A DNA stretch of 46,805 nucleotides from Nitrosomonas communis (GCF_024102715.1 NZ_JAGFJM010000141.1:1-46805); one strand, 5' to 3'. Shown: positions 16,179 to 26,013, numbered from the stretch's first letter. Notes: generated by a model not told the origin, from the sequence alone. A program made the numbers and translations.

Positions 16179-17939
16179 TTATCTTGTTACTGCCTGACGT
16201 CCGAAGCGGGATGCGCCGAGCTCCACATCGGCACGTGCCCAAGCCTTTTGGAAGCGTGCTTCAATAAGCGCCGCCTGCTCGTCTTTTTTCTGGGCGCGCA
16301 GTGCCTGCATCAACCCGTAAAGCGCCCAGCCATTGTTGCGATTTTTCCTCAGGTCATCCCAATACACTGTTTCTGCTTCGTCCGGACGTCCTGATTCCAG
16401 CAGAATAGCACCCAGCGCTAGCCGTGGCGGAAAGTGAAATTCCAATGGTTCCGTGTACACCAGGGCATCTTCAAGGCGAACTGCCCGTTCAAGGTGTGCA
16501 ATGGCTTGATCGAATTGACCGTGCGCAGCAGCGATTTCACCCGCAAGCACTTCGGGTGCAGCGCGCAAGACGGTACGCGGGGTATTTTTCGATAGCAGTG
16601 GGTGGTCCAGTGATGGATCATGCATGATCTCGCGCAGCGTCTCCAGCTCTTGCCCAGCTTGTTGCAATTGCCCTGTGGCGACACATGCGAGACCGCGTAC
16701 ATAATGCCAGCTTCCTCGCAAAAATGCGTTGGTGGGTGGCGGCGCAGGCTCGGCTAGGATCTCCTGCCAGCGCCCGAATCTTGCCAATGCCCAGTATGGC
16801 TGCATCCGGAAGAGTGCAGTCAGCGGCAAATCTTTTAGCATGGCATCGTCTATTCTGCTGGCTGCCTCCCGGGCCGATTCAATCGCAATTCTGCTTTGCC
16901 CATCCATCGTTGCAGCAAACGACAGGAAATGGATGTTATGCGGATAATAGACCATCGGATAAATTCCCTGCGCGCGGCTCTGCGCGATGTAATTCTCATC
17001 CGCAGCAATGGCAAGTTGATTGCTTTTCATCGCATCGGCATAGCGGCCCACACGCAGGTAGATGTGCGAAGACATATGTATCATGTGCCCCGCGGCAGGC
17101 ATCAGCGTCAGCAGCGTATCGGCCGCCTTTTCTGCCCGTTCCGGCGTACTGGTCGGCTCGACGAGGTGGATATACATATGCAGCGCGCCCGGATGCTGCG
17201 GATTGCGCCGTATCACTTCCTCAGTAAGTGCGACGATTTCAGTCGTTCCTTTTTGTGAATAGCCATCACGCATCCAATAATCCCAAGGATGGATGTTCAT
17301 CATCGATTCGATGTAAAGCGTGGCAATATCATCATCGTCCGGAAAACGCTGGTGCACTTCCCGCATCGCATCCGCATAGGCTTTGTCATTTGCCGCCCGT
17401 TGTTCAGACTTTCCGGTATAACGCTTCTCAAGCGCATCGATGAGCGCCTGCTCCCGCGCTGATGCTGTTGCCTTGCTTGCTACAGCTTTTTGGACAAGTT
17501 CCAACGCTGGTACTTCATCTTTCGGATCCATCGGCGCATTGATATTGGGGCCCAGCACCAGCGCCTGACCCCAATAAGCCATGGCAAGCATGGGATCAAG
17601 CCGTGCTGCTTCCTGGAATGCACGGCGTGCTTCTGCATGGTTGAATCCATAGGCGAGATTGAGTCCCTGATCGATGTAGCGTTGCGCTAATTTGTTGCGG
17701 GTGCTGACCAGGAATGTGTGAGAACCCAGGTTCAGCAAGCTTGGTGCAGGCTGACCTTCCGGGCCTGACTTAGCCATCATGCCGGATTGCATATCATGCT
17801 TGTGAGCAGCGCCAGATTCTGCGGCAGCGGCGCGATTTCTGGCCAAAGCTGCTTCGCCAGTTTCTGCGCATGCGCCAGAGACACCGGCAGCGGCTAAGGT
17901 CACACTAACAATTATTAGATTGATGAGATGGAGTTGCAT
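16179..17939 (-). CDS. Exported tetratricopeptide-repeat protein
   Basis: A 586-residue protein with a signal peptide (INLIIVSVTLAAAGVSGACA) and a His/Met-containing linker (AAHKHDMQSGMMAKSG). TPR-like helices run through most of the length, for example YGFNHAEARRAFQEAARLDP early and AHLERAVRLEDALVYTEPLE late. The middle has conserved-looking blocks with many His and Met (HPGALHMYIHLVEPT, GHMIHMSSHIYLRVG). The family is widespread but uncharacterised; the His/Met blocks could bind metal. AAGGAG lies before the start. It follows the DUF4242 gene by 45 bp and both lie downstream of the GACCGGTC operator. Confidence 0.8.
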   Translation of the reverse strand: MQLHLINLIIVSVTLAAAGVSGACAETGEAALARNRAAAAESGAAHKHDMQSGMMAKSGPEGQPAPSLLNLGSHTFLVSTRNKLAQRYIDQGLNLAYGFNHAEARRAFQEAARLDPMLAMAYWGQALVLGPNINAPMDPKDEVPALELVQKAVASKATASAREQALIDALEKRYTGKSEQRAANDKAYADAMREVHQRFPDDDDIATLYIESMMNIHPWDYWMRDGYSQKGTTEIVALTEEVIRRNPQHPGALHMYIHLVEPTSTPERAEKAADTLLTLMPAAGHMIHMSSHIYLRVGRYADAMKSNQLAIAADENYIAQSRAQGIYPMVYYPHNIHFLSFAATMDGQSRIAIESAREAASRIDDAMLKDLPLTALFRMQPYWALARFGRWQEILAEPAPPPTNAFLRGSWHYVRGLACVATGQLQQAGQELETLREIMHDPSLDHPLLSKNTPRTVLRAAPEVLAGEIAAAHGQFDQAIAHLERAVRLEDALVYTEPLEFHFPPRLALGAILLESGRPDEAETVYWDDLRKNRNNGWALYGLMQALRAQKKDEQAALIEARFQKAWARADVELGASRFGRQAVTR

Positions 17940-17984
17940 GAACGTGATCTCCTTAATGAGTATTTTTTTCGGTGCTCTTTGGAA

Positions 17985-18260
17985 TTAATTGTCAGCAGTG
18001 GTCGGATCAATCACAGCTTTGATTCGAGAGATGCGATTGGCCGGAAACTCGCCCTGGTCAGCATGTGCTCTGATGGTAGCTTCGTCGGGTGCGATGTAGA
18101 TGCAATAGACCTTATCGTCCGTTACATAGCTTTCCAGCCATTGAATTTGTGGGCCCATCTTGTTCAGAATACTGCAGGATTTCTGTGAGATAGCCTGAAG
18201 ATCCTGTGGCGTAAGAGTGCCAGCGCCAGGAATGCTACGTTCAATGATATATTTCGGCAT
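17985..18260 (-). CDS. DUF4242 small protein
   Basis: A 91-residue protein beginning MPKYIIERSIPGAGTLTPQD and containing IQWLESYVTDDKVYCIYIAP and DEATIRAHADQGEFPANRI, the pattern of DUF4242 proteins. One member, Streptomyces SCO4226, was described as nickel binding; whether this one binds metal is not shown. There is no signal peptide. A GGAGGAG ribosome site precedes the start. It forms a unit with the TPR gene and the operator 35 bp upstream. Confidence 0.85.
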   Translation of the reverse strand: MPKYIIERSIPGAGTLTPQDLQAISQKSCSILNKMGPQIQWLESYVTDDKVYCIYIAPDEATIRAHADQGEFPANRISRIKAVIDPTTADN

Positions 18261-18290
18261 TTTTTATCTCCTCCAGGGTTAAGGTTAAAT

Positions 18291-18306
18291 ATATGACCGG
18301 TCGTCT
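18291..18306. promoter_or_regulatory. TetR-type operator 1, GACCGGTC
   Basis: ATATGACCGGTCGTCT lies between the regulator gene and the DUF4242 gene, 35 bp before the DUF4242 start. It shares ATATGACCGGTCGT with the site in front of the regulator gene. The inner GACCGGTC is a perfect palindrome, typical of TetR-family sites. Confidence 0.75.
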
Positions 18307-18323
18307 TATATTAATGTAAAAAA

Positions 18324-18920
18324 TTAAGGCTTAAAAAAATCTTCCAGCAGATTCTTGCAGCATTGCTTAGCCGGGACAGATGATTTTTCTATTTTCATTC
18401 GCAGTAAAGCCCCCTGCCAGGTATTTATAAGTAAATCCGCCATCTCTTCAGTCGTTTTATCCGATCTTACCGTGCCCTGCTGCTGCGCCTTAGCCAGCCC
18501 AGATTGCAATAAATCCCGATAACGTCCAACAGCGAATTGAAGAGATTTCCGGCAAATTTCACTGCTATCGCCTATTTCCCCCATCAGATTGCCCAGCAGG
18601 CAACCGCCTTTAAACTCATTTTTTTCAAGTTCTACGATCAGTTCGCCGAAATAACGCCGTATCGCGCTCAGTGCATCGGTCTCGGATTGTTGCAGATGTG
18701 CCGCTAATTGCGTGATAAAAGGATCAATATAGTGCTGGATGACTTCTGCACCAAAATTCTCTTTACTGCCAAAGTAATTATAAAAAGAACCTTTTGGAAT
18801 ATTTGCTGCATTGAGGATTTCCTGTAGTCCCGTGCCATGATAGCCTTGCCCCATGAGCATGGTTACCCCCTGATTCAACAGACTTTCTCGTTTGAGTTCT
18901 TTTTTTGTCACTTTAGGCAT
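18324..18920 (-). CDS. TetR/AcrR-family transcriptional regulator
   Basis: A 198-residue repressor with a TetR-type N-terminal DNA-binding domain: LLNQGVTMLMGQGYHGTGLQ, then EILNAANIPKGSFYNYFGSK, with the recognition helix at GSFYNYF. The C-terminal ligand domain (FGELIVELEKNEFKGGCLLG) resembles regulators with a TetR_C_6-type domain, close to NemR/AcuR-like proteins that sense reactive electrophiles or quinones (inference). It is flanked by two matching operators, one at its own promoter and one before the DUF4242 gene, so it most likely controls itself and the DUF4242-TPR pair. Confidence 0.88.
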   Translation of the reverse strand: MPKVTKKELKRESLLNQGVTMLMGQGYHGTGLQEILNAANIPKGSFYNYFGSKENFGAEVIQHYIDPFITQLAAHLQQSETDALSAIRRYFGELIVELEKNEFKGGCLLGNLMGEIGDSSEICRKSLQFAVGRYRDLLQSGLAKAQQQGTVRSDKTTEEMADLLINTWQGALLRMKIEKSSVPAKQCCKNLLEDFFKP

Positions 18921-18929
18921 GTGCTTATA

Positions 18930-18945
18930 ATATGACCGGTCGTAT
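18930..18945. promoter_or_regulatory. TetR-type operator 2, GACCGGTC
   Basis: ATATGACCGGTCGTAT is a near-perfect 16-bp palindrome that starts 10 bp upstream of the regulator's start codon. It matches operator 1, so autoregulation is likely. Confidence 0.78.
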
Positions 18946-19002
18946 TAATGCGTCAAGAAAAAAGAGTGCTTGCTTACTCTTAATGGGTAATTTCAATAAT
19001 TG

Positions 19003-19389
19003 CTAACGATGATTCGATGATCGGTTGCTCAAAAATATCTTTTCTCCCACCAATCTGATTTCCGGCTGTTCACCATGTAATGCCAGCACGCTTTCATTGG
19101 CAAACTGTAAATATAATCGGCCATGCCGCTTCTGTGGCAGTGGTAGCGGGATCGGCTCATAACGTTTTCCGTCCAGCTCCAAATAACCCTCGACCACAGT
19201 ATTTGGCAGTGTGGGTAATGGTTTCTCAAACCGGACATGCGCCATAAGCACTATTACCTCCTGACTCCAGACGACATCCGGCTTATGCTCCAAATAAATA
19301 CAGGTGTAGGAAAAATGTAGCTCCGCTGTTTCATTCTGGAAGCGAAGGGTGCTCAGGCGTGAATCAAACAGCTCCAGCACTCTGCCCAT
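19003..19389 (-). CDS. Conserved-looking hypothetical protein
   Basis: A 128-residue protein with no signal peptide or membrane segment, beginning MGRVLELFDSRLSTLRFQNE. It is rich in alternating hydrophobic and charged residues, with ELHFSYTCIYLEH, YLELDGKRYEPIPLPLPQKR and HGRLYLQFANESVLALHGEQ, suggesting an all-beta domain. GAGG lies 8 nt before the ATG at 19389, which is therefore preferred over the GTG at 19398. It is on the same strand as the TetR gene but has its own gap. I do not recognise a family. Confidence 0.65.
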   Translation of the reverse strand: MGRVLELFDSRLSTLRFQNETAELHFSYTCIYLEHKPDVVWSQEVIVLMAHVRFEKPLPTLPNTVVEGYLELDGKRYEPIPLPLPQKRHGRLYLQFANESVLALHGEQPEIRLVGEKIFLSNRSSNHR

Positions 19390-19538
19390 CACTGTCACCT
19401 CATGTATAAAAAACTTTTTTATTTATAATGAATTCACAAAGCATACAATAAGTTTTTAGATTCTATCAGATGATCAACAAAGGATGATTTCTAGCAAGCT
19501 AAGAATACAGGTATGCCCTAATTTATGGCTTGGTTTTA

Positions 19539-20234
19539 TCACCAGGGAATTTCGCTGCCATCATAGCGTAAGAAACGGCCACTATCCGCCAGGGTAAAAG
19601 CGTCGACTAAGGTGCGCATACCTTCGACACTCTGTTGGGGCGACAGCGGTCCGTCCGGGCCGCCCATGCGCGTTCGCACCCACCCCGGATGCAACAGTAA
19701 TATCCCAATTTGCTGCGGTTTTAATTCCAGTGAGAATCCTTTCATGGCGGCATTCAATGCTGCTTTGCTGGAGCGATAATAATAGCTGCCAGGGCTTTCG
19801 ATCTCGGCAATGGAACCCATGTGACTGGTGATGGCGACGATCAAACGCTTTTGGCTGCGCCGTAAATGGGCAAGGAACGCGCGGCTTACACGCAATGCAC
19901 CGATCGTATTAACGCGGAAAGTGTGGGCCCAGACTTCATAATCGGTGGCTTGATCCGGTCGAACATATTTTTCGAAATAGACTCCCGCGTTATTGATCAA
20001 GAGATCGATGGGGGTATTCGCAAGCTCTGCTGCCAAGGCATCGATCTGAGCGGGATCGGTCACGTCGAGACGATGTCTGGTTAAGGCGCTGCTATCACTT
20101 TCCAGTTGCTGCAGTTCGTCTGCTTGCGCAGGAAATCGGCAGGTAGCAAAAACACGCCATCCTGCCTGTGCGTATTGCCGGCACCACTCCAGGCCGAGAC
20201 CGCGGTTACTGCCAGTGATTAGAACGTTTGGCAT
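19539..20234 (-). CDS. Short-chain dehydrogenase/reductase (C-factor type)
   Basis: A 231-residue SDR-family oxidoreductase. The nucleotide-binding motif is TGSNRGLGLEW near the N terminus, LINNAGVYFEK is the central NAG motif, and SYYYRSSKAALNAAMKGFS holds the catalytic Tyr and Lys. PGWVRTRMGG is the usual later loop. It resembles the csgA/C-factor-like group of small SDRs. The substrate is unknown; NADP(H) use is possible given the Arg in the first motif. It is separate from the trehalose genes downstream by about 300 bp. Confidence 0.88.
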   Translation of the reverse strand: MPNVLITGSNRGLGLEWCRQYAQAGWRVFATCRFPAQADELQQLESDSSALTRHRLDVTDPAQIDALAAELANTPIDLLINNAGVYFEKYVRPDQATDYEVWAHTFRVNTIGALRVSRAFLAHLRRSQKRLIVAITSHMGSIAEIESPGSYYYRSSKAALNAAMKGFSLELKPQQIGILLLHPGWVRTRMGGPDGPLSPQQSVEGMRTLVDAFTLADSGRFLRYDGSEIPW

Positions 20235-20531
20235 AATGACAATGGCCTTGTTGTGCGATTGAAGCGCATCCAGAAACTCCTTCCAGCTCGTCCTGCCACT
20301 GTTTCCGTCTCGATCTGCTTATAAGGGCGTATGATCATAGTGACTTTATCCACGAATTATGTTCCATTGAGGCCGGCCATGTGTGATTGCTTTGTACGCT
20401 ATGCGTGCATTTCGCTATCGGGAATACTTTATTAATAGATATCTGATAAAAAGTGAAAGTTCCTAATTGCTTGGGCTTTACAATTTGTGGAGGTTGCCAC
20501 CTGAAAGCTTTGCGATAGGTCACCCCGGAAT
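20235..20531. other. Spacer without recognisable gene
   Basis: Between the start of the SDR gene and the end of the MalQ-TreY gene. Small open frames here have no ribosome sites or recognisable content. I see no terminator with a T-run. Confidence 0.4.
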
Positions 20532-23500
20532 TCAATTTTCTGGAAGCCGAAATTGTAATAGCGCCACCGGAAATGAAGCGAATAACGCTGAAGCAGTGAG
20601 TTCAGGAACATCATTCGTCTGAGTAACTGCCACGATTTCTCCTGTCAAGATATTCACTCCCCGCATTCCCGCAGCGAGGCTGGGCACTTCGATGGTTGTA
20701 TCAACCCATACGGTATCACCCAAAGGCAATTGCCCTGATGCTGCGGGTATCAACCGGGAAAACCAGCGCGGCGCGATGATAATCAAGGCAATGTCATCCG
20801 CCTGGCGGGCAAAGGCGCACAGATGATCCTTACGTGGACCCGTGGTTGTGAGCGGCAGATAAGCGCCCTGCTGGAAAACGTGCGGCCATTGCTTGCGGCT
20901 GTGCAGCAGGCGCCATGTCAGATACAACTTGGCGCGGCCGTCTGGCATGTAATCGAGCAGCTGTCGCACTTGCTGGGCCAGCGCTTCTTGCGGAACGGCA
21001 ACAAGCGCTTCAATTTCATTCAACTGCTGCTGGCGCAGGGCATAATTCACAGGGCGGCGGTTGTCTGGATCTACCAGGCTGAAGTCCCATAGCTCATTGC
21101 CCTGGTAGATATCCGGCACGCCAGGTGCGGTTAATTTGAGCAGAGTTTGCGCGAGTGAGTTAAACATGCCGCTGTAAGCTACCCGTTGCTGGAAGGAAAG
21201 AAAATCTGCCAAGAAGGCATTTTTGTCAGAAGGGTTTAATATCTTCCTGATAAAAAGTGTCAAGCCATCTTCATAGGAGATGCTGGGATTGATCCAGCTG
21301 GTGTGATGTTTTGCTTCACGCACTGCCTTGAGCATATAGGCCTCGATACGTGCGAGCAAGGTTTCATGCTCAGTCGTAGTAAGCTCTGTAAATGGCCAGA
21401 TGCCGATCAGTGTTTGGTAAATCAGGTATTCGTCGTTAGCGCTTGGAATTTCCTCGCGGTCGACCAGCAGTTTTTTGCTTCGGTTAAGTCGCCGCCACCG
21501 AAGTGCTTGTTTATGCCAATGACTGGGCATCTCGGACAAGACGTTGATGCGCATGCGCGTATCCTCGCTGCGCTTGTTGTCATGTGTTGAGGTATTGAGC
21601 ATGGAATAAGGCCAGCGTTCCAGCCGCTTGGTATTCTCGGCATGAAAGGCTTTCACCGAGATGCCGACAAGGCGTGGGTCACCGCCGACCTCATTCAGGG
21701 AAATCAACCGGTGATACAGATAGAATGCGGTATCTTCGTAGCCTTTGGCCATCACTGGACTGGAAAGCTGCTGGAATTTCATGGCAAATGCAGTAATAGC
21801 TGCTGCATAGGGTGAATCTTTGTCGCTCGCAGCATCCAGCAGCAGTACGGAGCTGAGAAAATCAAAGATGCTGACATCCAGTACCTGCGTGAATTTCTTG
21901 GCTTGGGCGATGGCCCATTCCACATAGCGGCGATCCAGTACCGAAACCTGGTTGTCGCGCACATAGGTACGGTAGACAGGCAGGCGCGCAATGACCTCGG
22001 CAAGCGCGAGGCGCAGATTATTGGTGGTAAAGTCACGCGTATGCGGTCGCAATTCACAAATACGGCTCAATTGTCCCGCCATGACATTCAATTCACTGGC
22101 CATGGCATGTTTCATGATCTGATGCTTGCTGCGATAAACCAATTCTTCAAAGTCGGGCCGAATATGAGTAAACGAACGGTAAGTACGCTCCAGCGTTGTT
22201 CTTGCGCGAGGATCAACGAACAGACCATTGACCAGATTGCAAAAGTCATAACCGGTGGTGCCATGGATCGCCCAATCCTCGCGCAATGATTCATGGCTGG
22301 CGAGAATTTTTTCTGCCACGATATAAACGGCTTTTTCTCCTTCCGTCGGCGGCGAGCGCAGGGCCGCGCGATCCTGCAGTCGCTGAAAATACTGCAGTGG
22401 ATCATATAAGCCATCAGGATGATCAATGCGCAAGCCATCCACCTTACCTTCGGCAACCAGTTCCAATGCTAGTTGATGGGTGGCTTCGAACACATGATTA
22501 TCTTCCATGCGTAAGCCGGCGAGATCATTGATATCAAAAAAGCGGCGGTAGTTGATTTCATCAGAAGCCACGCGCCAGTTGGCGATGCGCCATGACTGGG
22601 TTTCGAGCAGCTCATGCAATAAGGTAAAAGAGTTGGGATCGCCTTGATTGCCGTTATAATCGTTGACAGTATCCAGCACCATCTGCTTGACAGGCAAGGA
22701 GATACCGGTTAATGCTGCCAGGCGTCGCTTGAGGAGTTCCTGATCGCGGTGCCGTTCCAGAATTTTATCTGTTGAAGTATCCTCTTGTGGCGGCAAATGG
22801 TCGAATGCGGTAATGAGACTGGTGAGCTCCTGCAAATCCTGGCTATCTGGCCGCAGCTGCGCTTCCAGCAAGGACAAACGATGTCGCAATAACCGTGGAT
22901 ACTCGCGTGGAGCGATGGGTAAGCGGTGGTGATAATACCACACACTGAAGCTGCCACATTCTTCGTCAAAGCTGAGCTTTAATTCACCGTCTTCCAGCGT
23001 ATCGCCATAGGATCGCCCCAGAATGGGTAGCAGCACCTTGCCGCGCAGTTCTTCTTTGAGAGGCTGCCAGTCGATATCAAAGAAAGAAGCGTAGACTGAA
23101 GTGTGGCCGCTTTCCAGCACATCCAGCCACCATTGATTGTCTGCGCCCATCACGCCCATGTGATTGGGCACCAGATCAAGGATTTGTCCCATGCCATGCG
23201 CATGCAATACGGTACAAAAAGCTTCGAATTCTTCTTTTGTGCCAATTTCCGGGTTTAATGCGTTGTGATCGACGATGTCGTAGCCATGACTGCTGCCGGG
23301 ACGTGCTTTGAGGTAGGGTGAACAATAGACATGACTGATGCCCAGCCTTGCTAGATAAGGTACCACTTGTGCCGCCTGGGCAAAGGTGAAGCTACGGTTA
23401 AGCTGCAGGCGGTAGGTGGCAAGGGGAATGCGTAAACGCTGCTTCAGCATGGGAGCAGCATGAATATGCGGACGTTCCTGCCGCATGGCTGCAGCCAGCG

Positions 23501-25655
23501 CAAGTATTCGACGGTCAGCTGTACAGGCTTCGAGATGGATCGGGAGCTTCCGCCGCCAATTGGGATGCTGCGTGGTGGTGGAAGGGATATTGACTTGATC
23601 TGGCACGCCCAGGATGTCCTCGAGTTGTACCATCAGTATCTTGGTCGGACTGCGGGCCAGATAAGTATAGACTGCCAGGATAAATTCTGGTAGAGCGGCA
23701 GGCAAAGATACTGGGTTGACTGTCATGCCTTCCGGTAACAATCCGGCCTGCTCCAGCATCAGTAACAGATAAGCACGCTCTTGCGCGCGCGTAACAACCT
23801 GGGTCCAGCGTGCTTCGTCAGAGCTGAATAATTGCAATTCCGTGCGCTGCACGATATCACGTCCTTGCCAGTAGCCTGGCAGCGTCGGTAAGTCGTGTGT
23901 GGTAACTGCCGCCAGCGCTTGTGCAGGATAGTTCGTTGGCGCTATGAAGCTACCTGTTGCTTCTTTTTCTGTGATTAACAATCGATACGAAAGGATGCCC
24001 AATGGCGGTAAAGCAGTCCGCACTTCTTCCGGTACGGTTCCCAGATCTTCGCCAATTACCAGGCACCGATTACGCTGACTTTCCAGCGCCAGAATACCGA
24101 GCAGATCGTCAAAAGGATAACGTACGTAGGCCCCATCGGTGGGAGACATGCCAGCAGGCACCCAGTATTGACGCATCAGTCCCATGACATGATCAAGGCG
24201 CAATGCGCCGGCGTGCCGCATGTTATGTCGCAAGGTGGCAATGAAAGGTGCGTAGGCTGTCTCGCGCAGGCGATCTGGTACAAATGGTGGTAACCCCCAA
24301 TCTTGGCCAAGCTGATTGTTGAGCTCCGGCGGCGCACCTACTCCCACGCCAATGGCATAAAGCGCCTGATTGGCCCATGCTTCAGCGCCACCGCCATCTA
24401 CCGAGATCGCCAGATCGAGATACAGCCCTACACCGAGTCCAAGTTCCAGCGAGCGCCAGCCGGCAGCGGCTAGCTGTAAATCGGCTTGCCATTGCAAGTA
24501 AGCAAAAAACTCGATGCGATCCCGATATTGCGTTTCAAACTCACGTACTTCAGTCGATTCGGGATGACGGTAGGGTTCCGGCCAGGCAGGCCAGCCCCAT
24601 ATATTAGGGTCCTGGTTATGGAAGTGTTCTTGCAAGGCCTCGAACAGGGTATGGCGATATAATCGCTCACCCTCACGTGCTTGGAAGGCACGAAATGCAG
24701 TGGCACGTTCACTACCTGCTGCAAGATGCCGCTCACAAAAAAAGCGGTACAGCATTTCCAGCATGGGTAATTTGAGCGCAGCGACGCCTGCGTAATCGAC
24801 CAGGTCGGTTGCGCGCAATCCTTCCAGCCGCATCTGGAATTCTGGTGTGCGTAATAGTGCACGCGCGGCTTCGCATTCGTGAAAATCAGTAATGGCTTCT
24901 ACATCGAGATAAAGGATATTGAAAAACAGGCGGCTGGAAGGGCTGTAGGGGCTCGCATGCTCCGGATTGTGCGGAAACAGGGCATGGAGCGGATTGATGC
25001 CGATGACATCTGCGCCTTGTGCCGCCCATTGCTCCAGCAGTAACCGCAGATCGGTAAAATCGCCTATCCCCCAATTACGCTCAGATCTGACTGAGTATAG
25101 TTGTACGGCTGGCCCCCAGATGCGGCCAGAATGGGCAACGGCCTCAGGCTGATAGCAGCTAGCAGGGGCAACAATGAATGCCTGCACTGCAAATGATTCG
25201 CCTGCCCGTAGCAGTGTCAGGCGATGATAACCCGGTACCGGCTGTTCCGGTAACGCCAATCGCCAGGCAGTGTGCGCCACCCCTTCGATTTTCTTGCTTT
25301 CAATTTTCGGTAGCGCTTGCGGGCGGAATTGACCGTGCTGACTGCTACCATCCTCCAGGTCCAGGCGCCATTCCCATTCCTCGGCAGCAACGGCATCCTG
25401 CACAACGAAACGTACCCAAGGTGTACGTGTTCGCACTACCGATACCGGCTCAAGTATTCTCCGCCAAGGGCGTAGTTCCCGCTCCTCAATGACGGTTGCG
25501 ATTTTTTCTGGGGTGGAGACATCGAACCCCATGGCAGTCAGGAGCAGACGTTGTGTTGCAGGTGAGGTGATGTGCTGTTGCTGCCAGTTATCACTGTAGG
25601 TTGGCAAAATGCCTGCCAGTTCGCTTAGACGTGCTAATAACTTGAATTCGCTCAT
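20532..25655 (-). CDS. MalQ-TreY fusion: 4-alpha-glucanotransferase plus maltooligosyltrehalose synthase
   Basis: One uninterrupted 1707-residue frame joins two GH enzymes. Residues about 1-700 are amylomaltase (GH77): SVRSERNWGIGDFTDLRLLL, the nucleophile region ALRLDHVMGLMR (about 486) and the acid in VIGEDLGTVPEEV (about 535). From about residue 740 follows TreY (GH13): LATYRLQLNRSFTFAQAAQV, GSSHGYDIVDHNALNPEIG, nucleophile DGLRIDHPDG (about 1078), acid VAEKILAS (about 1114) and STHDNKRSED (about 1359). The first half would rearrange maltodextrins into lengths that the second turns into maltooligosyl-trehalose for TreZ. GGAG lies 4 nt before the start. No frameshift is seen at the junction (about 23400-23550). 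This fused order is known in some bacteria but uncommon. Confidence 0.92.
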   Translation of the reverse strand: MSEFKLLARLSELAGILPTYSDNWQQQHITSPATQRLLLTAMGFDVSTPEKIATVIEERELRPWRRILEPVSVVRTRTPWVRFVVQDAVAAEEWEWRLDLEDGSSQHGQFRPQALPKIESKKIEGVAHTAWRLALPEQPVPGYHRLTLLRAGESFAVQAFIVAPASCYQPEAVAHSGRIWGPAVQLYSVRSERNWGIGDFTDLRLLLEQWAAQGADVIGINPLHALFPHNPEHASPYSPSSRLFFNILYLDVEAITDFHECEAARALLRTPEFQMRLEGLRATDLVDYAGVAALKLPMLEMLYRFFCERHLAAGSERATAFRAFQAREGERLYRHTLFEALQEHFHNQDPNIWGWPAWPEPYRHPESTEVREFETQYRDRIEFFAYLQWQADLQLAAAGWRSLELGLGVGLYLDLAISVDGGGAEAWANQALYAIGVGVGAPPELNNQLGQDWGLPPFVPDRLRETAYAPFIATLRHNMRHAGALRLDHVMGLMRQYWVPAGMSPTDGAYVRYPFDDLLGILALESQRNRCLVIGEDLGTVPEEVRTALPPLGILSYRLLITEKEATGSFIAPTNYPAQALAAVTTHDLPTLPGYWQGRDIVQRTELQLFSSDEARWTQVVTRAQERAYLLLMLEQAGLLPEGMTVNPVSLPAALPEFILAVYTYLARSPTKILMVQLEDILGVPDQVNIPSTTTQHPNWRRKLPIHLEACTADRRILALAAAMRQERPHIHAAPMLKQRLRIPLATYRLQLNRSFTFAQAAQVVPYLARLGISHVYCSPYLKARPGSSHGYDIVDHNALNPEIGTKEEFEAFCTVLHAHGMGQILDLVPNHMGVMGADNQWWLDVLESGHTSVYASFFDIDWQPLKEELRGKVLLPILGRSYGDTLEDGELKLSFDEECGSFSVWYYHHRLPIAPREYPRLLRHRLSLLEAQLRPDSQDLQELTSLITAFDHLPPQEDTSTDKILERHRDQELLKRRLAALTGISLPVKQMVLDTVNDYNGNQGDPNSFTLLHELLETQSWRIANWRVASDEINYRRFFDINDLAGLRMEDNHVFEATHQLALELVAEGKVDGLRIDHPDGLYDPLQYFQRLQDRAALRSPPTEGEKAVYIVAEKILASHESLREDWAIHGTTGYDFCNLVNGLFVDPRARTTLERTYRSFTHIRPDFEELVYRSKHQIMKHAMASELNVMAGQLSRICELRPHTRDFTTNNLRLALAEVIARLPVYRTYVRDNQVSVLDRRYVEWAIAQAKKFTQVLDVSIFDFLSSVLLLDAASDKDSPYAAAITAFAMKFQQLSSPVMAKGYEDTAFYLYHRLISLNEVGGDPRLVGISVKAFHAENTKRLERWPYSMLNTSTHDNKRSEDTRMRINVLSEMPSHWHKQALRWRRLNRSKKLLVDREEIPSANDEYLIYQTLIGIWPFTELTTTEHETLLARIEAYMLKAVREAKHHTSWINPSISYEDGLTLFIRKILNPSDKNAFLADFLSFQQRVAYSGMFNSLAQTLLKLTAPGVPDIYQGNELWDFSLVDPDNRRPVNYALRQQQLNEIEALVAVPQEALAQQVRQLLDYMPDGRAKLYLTWRLLHSRKQWPHVFQQGAYLPLTTTGPRKDHLCAFARQADDIALIIIAPRWFSRLIPAASGQLPLGDTVWVDTTIEVPSLAAGMRGVNILTGEIVAVTQTNDVPELTASALFASFPVALLQFRLPEN

Positions 25656-25864
25656 GGTTCTCCTTGAGAGAAGGTCTGACTATGTGATCGTTGTGGTATG
25701 TTGCTTGGTTGCACTGTGCTCGCCTTTTCAGTGCTCACTAAACTGCAGATGTTGCACGCTCTGTAACCCTTTCACACTAAATAGGTAGCCGAGCCGTTCA
25801 TAACCTTCCAGTAAAAGCTATAAGCGCTAACCAAATAAATGATGTGAAGGCGGCAATTACTATC

Positions 25865-25955
25865 TTATTTTAATTTTAAATCAAAACTTACTTCGCCGGT
25901 TTCCCCTTTGCCATATTGTTCATGCAGTCTACGGCCTTCAAACTCTAAATTCTGG
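25865..25955. repeat. MITE-like dispersed repeat, copy 2 (diverged)
   Basis: TTTTAAATCAAAACTTACTT starts the left arm and is followed by GCCGGTTTCCCCTTTGCC and ATATTGTTCATGCAGTCTAC, matching the core of the element at 41275. The right end, CAAACTCTAAATTCT, is only partly like the expected inverted arm. It sits at the left border of the capsid-like gene pair. Confidence 0.55.
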
Positions 25956-26013
25956 TGTAACAGGAGTGGATGAGAACAAGAAATTAACAATGTGTACTAT
26001 GAGGATTAACCTT

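Noticed and set aside
25826-25836. AAGCGCTAAC as a second copy of the treS operator
   Set aside because: Only the short GCGCT centre is shared and the long arms are absent; such short matches also occur elsewhere, for example near 41067.
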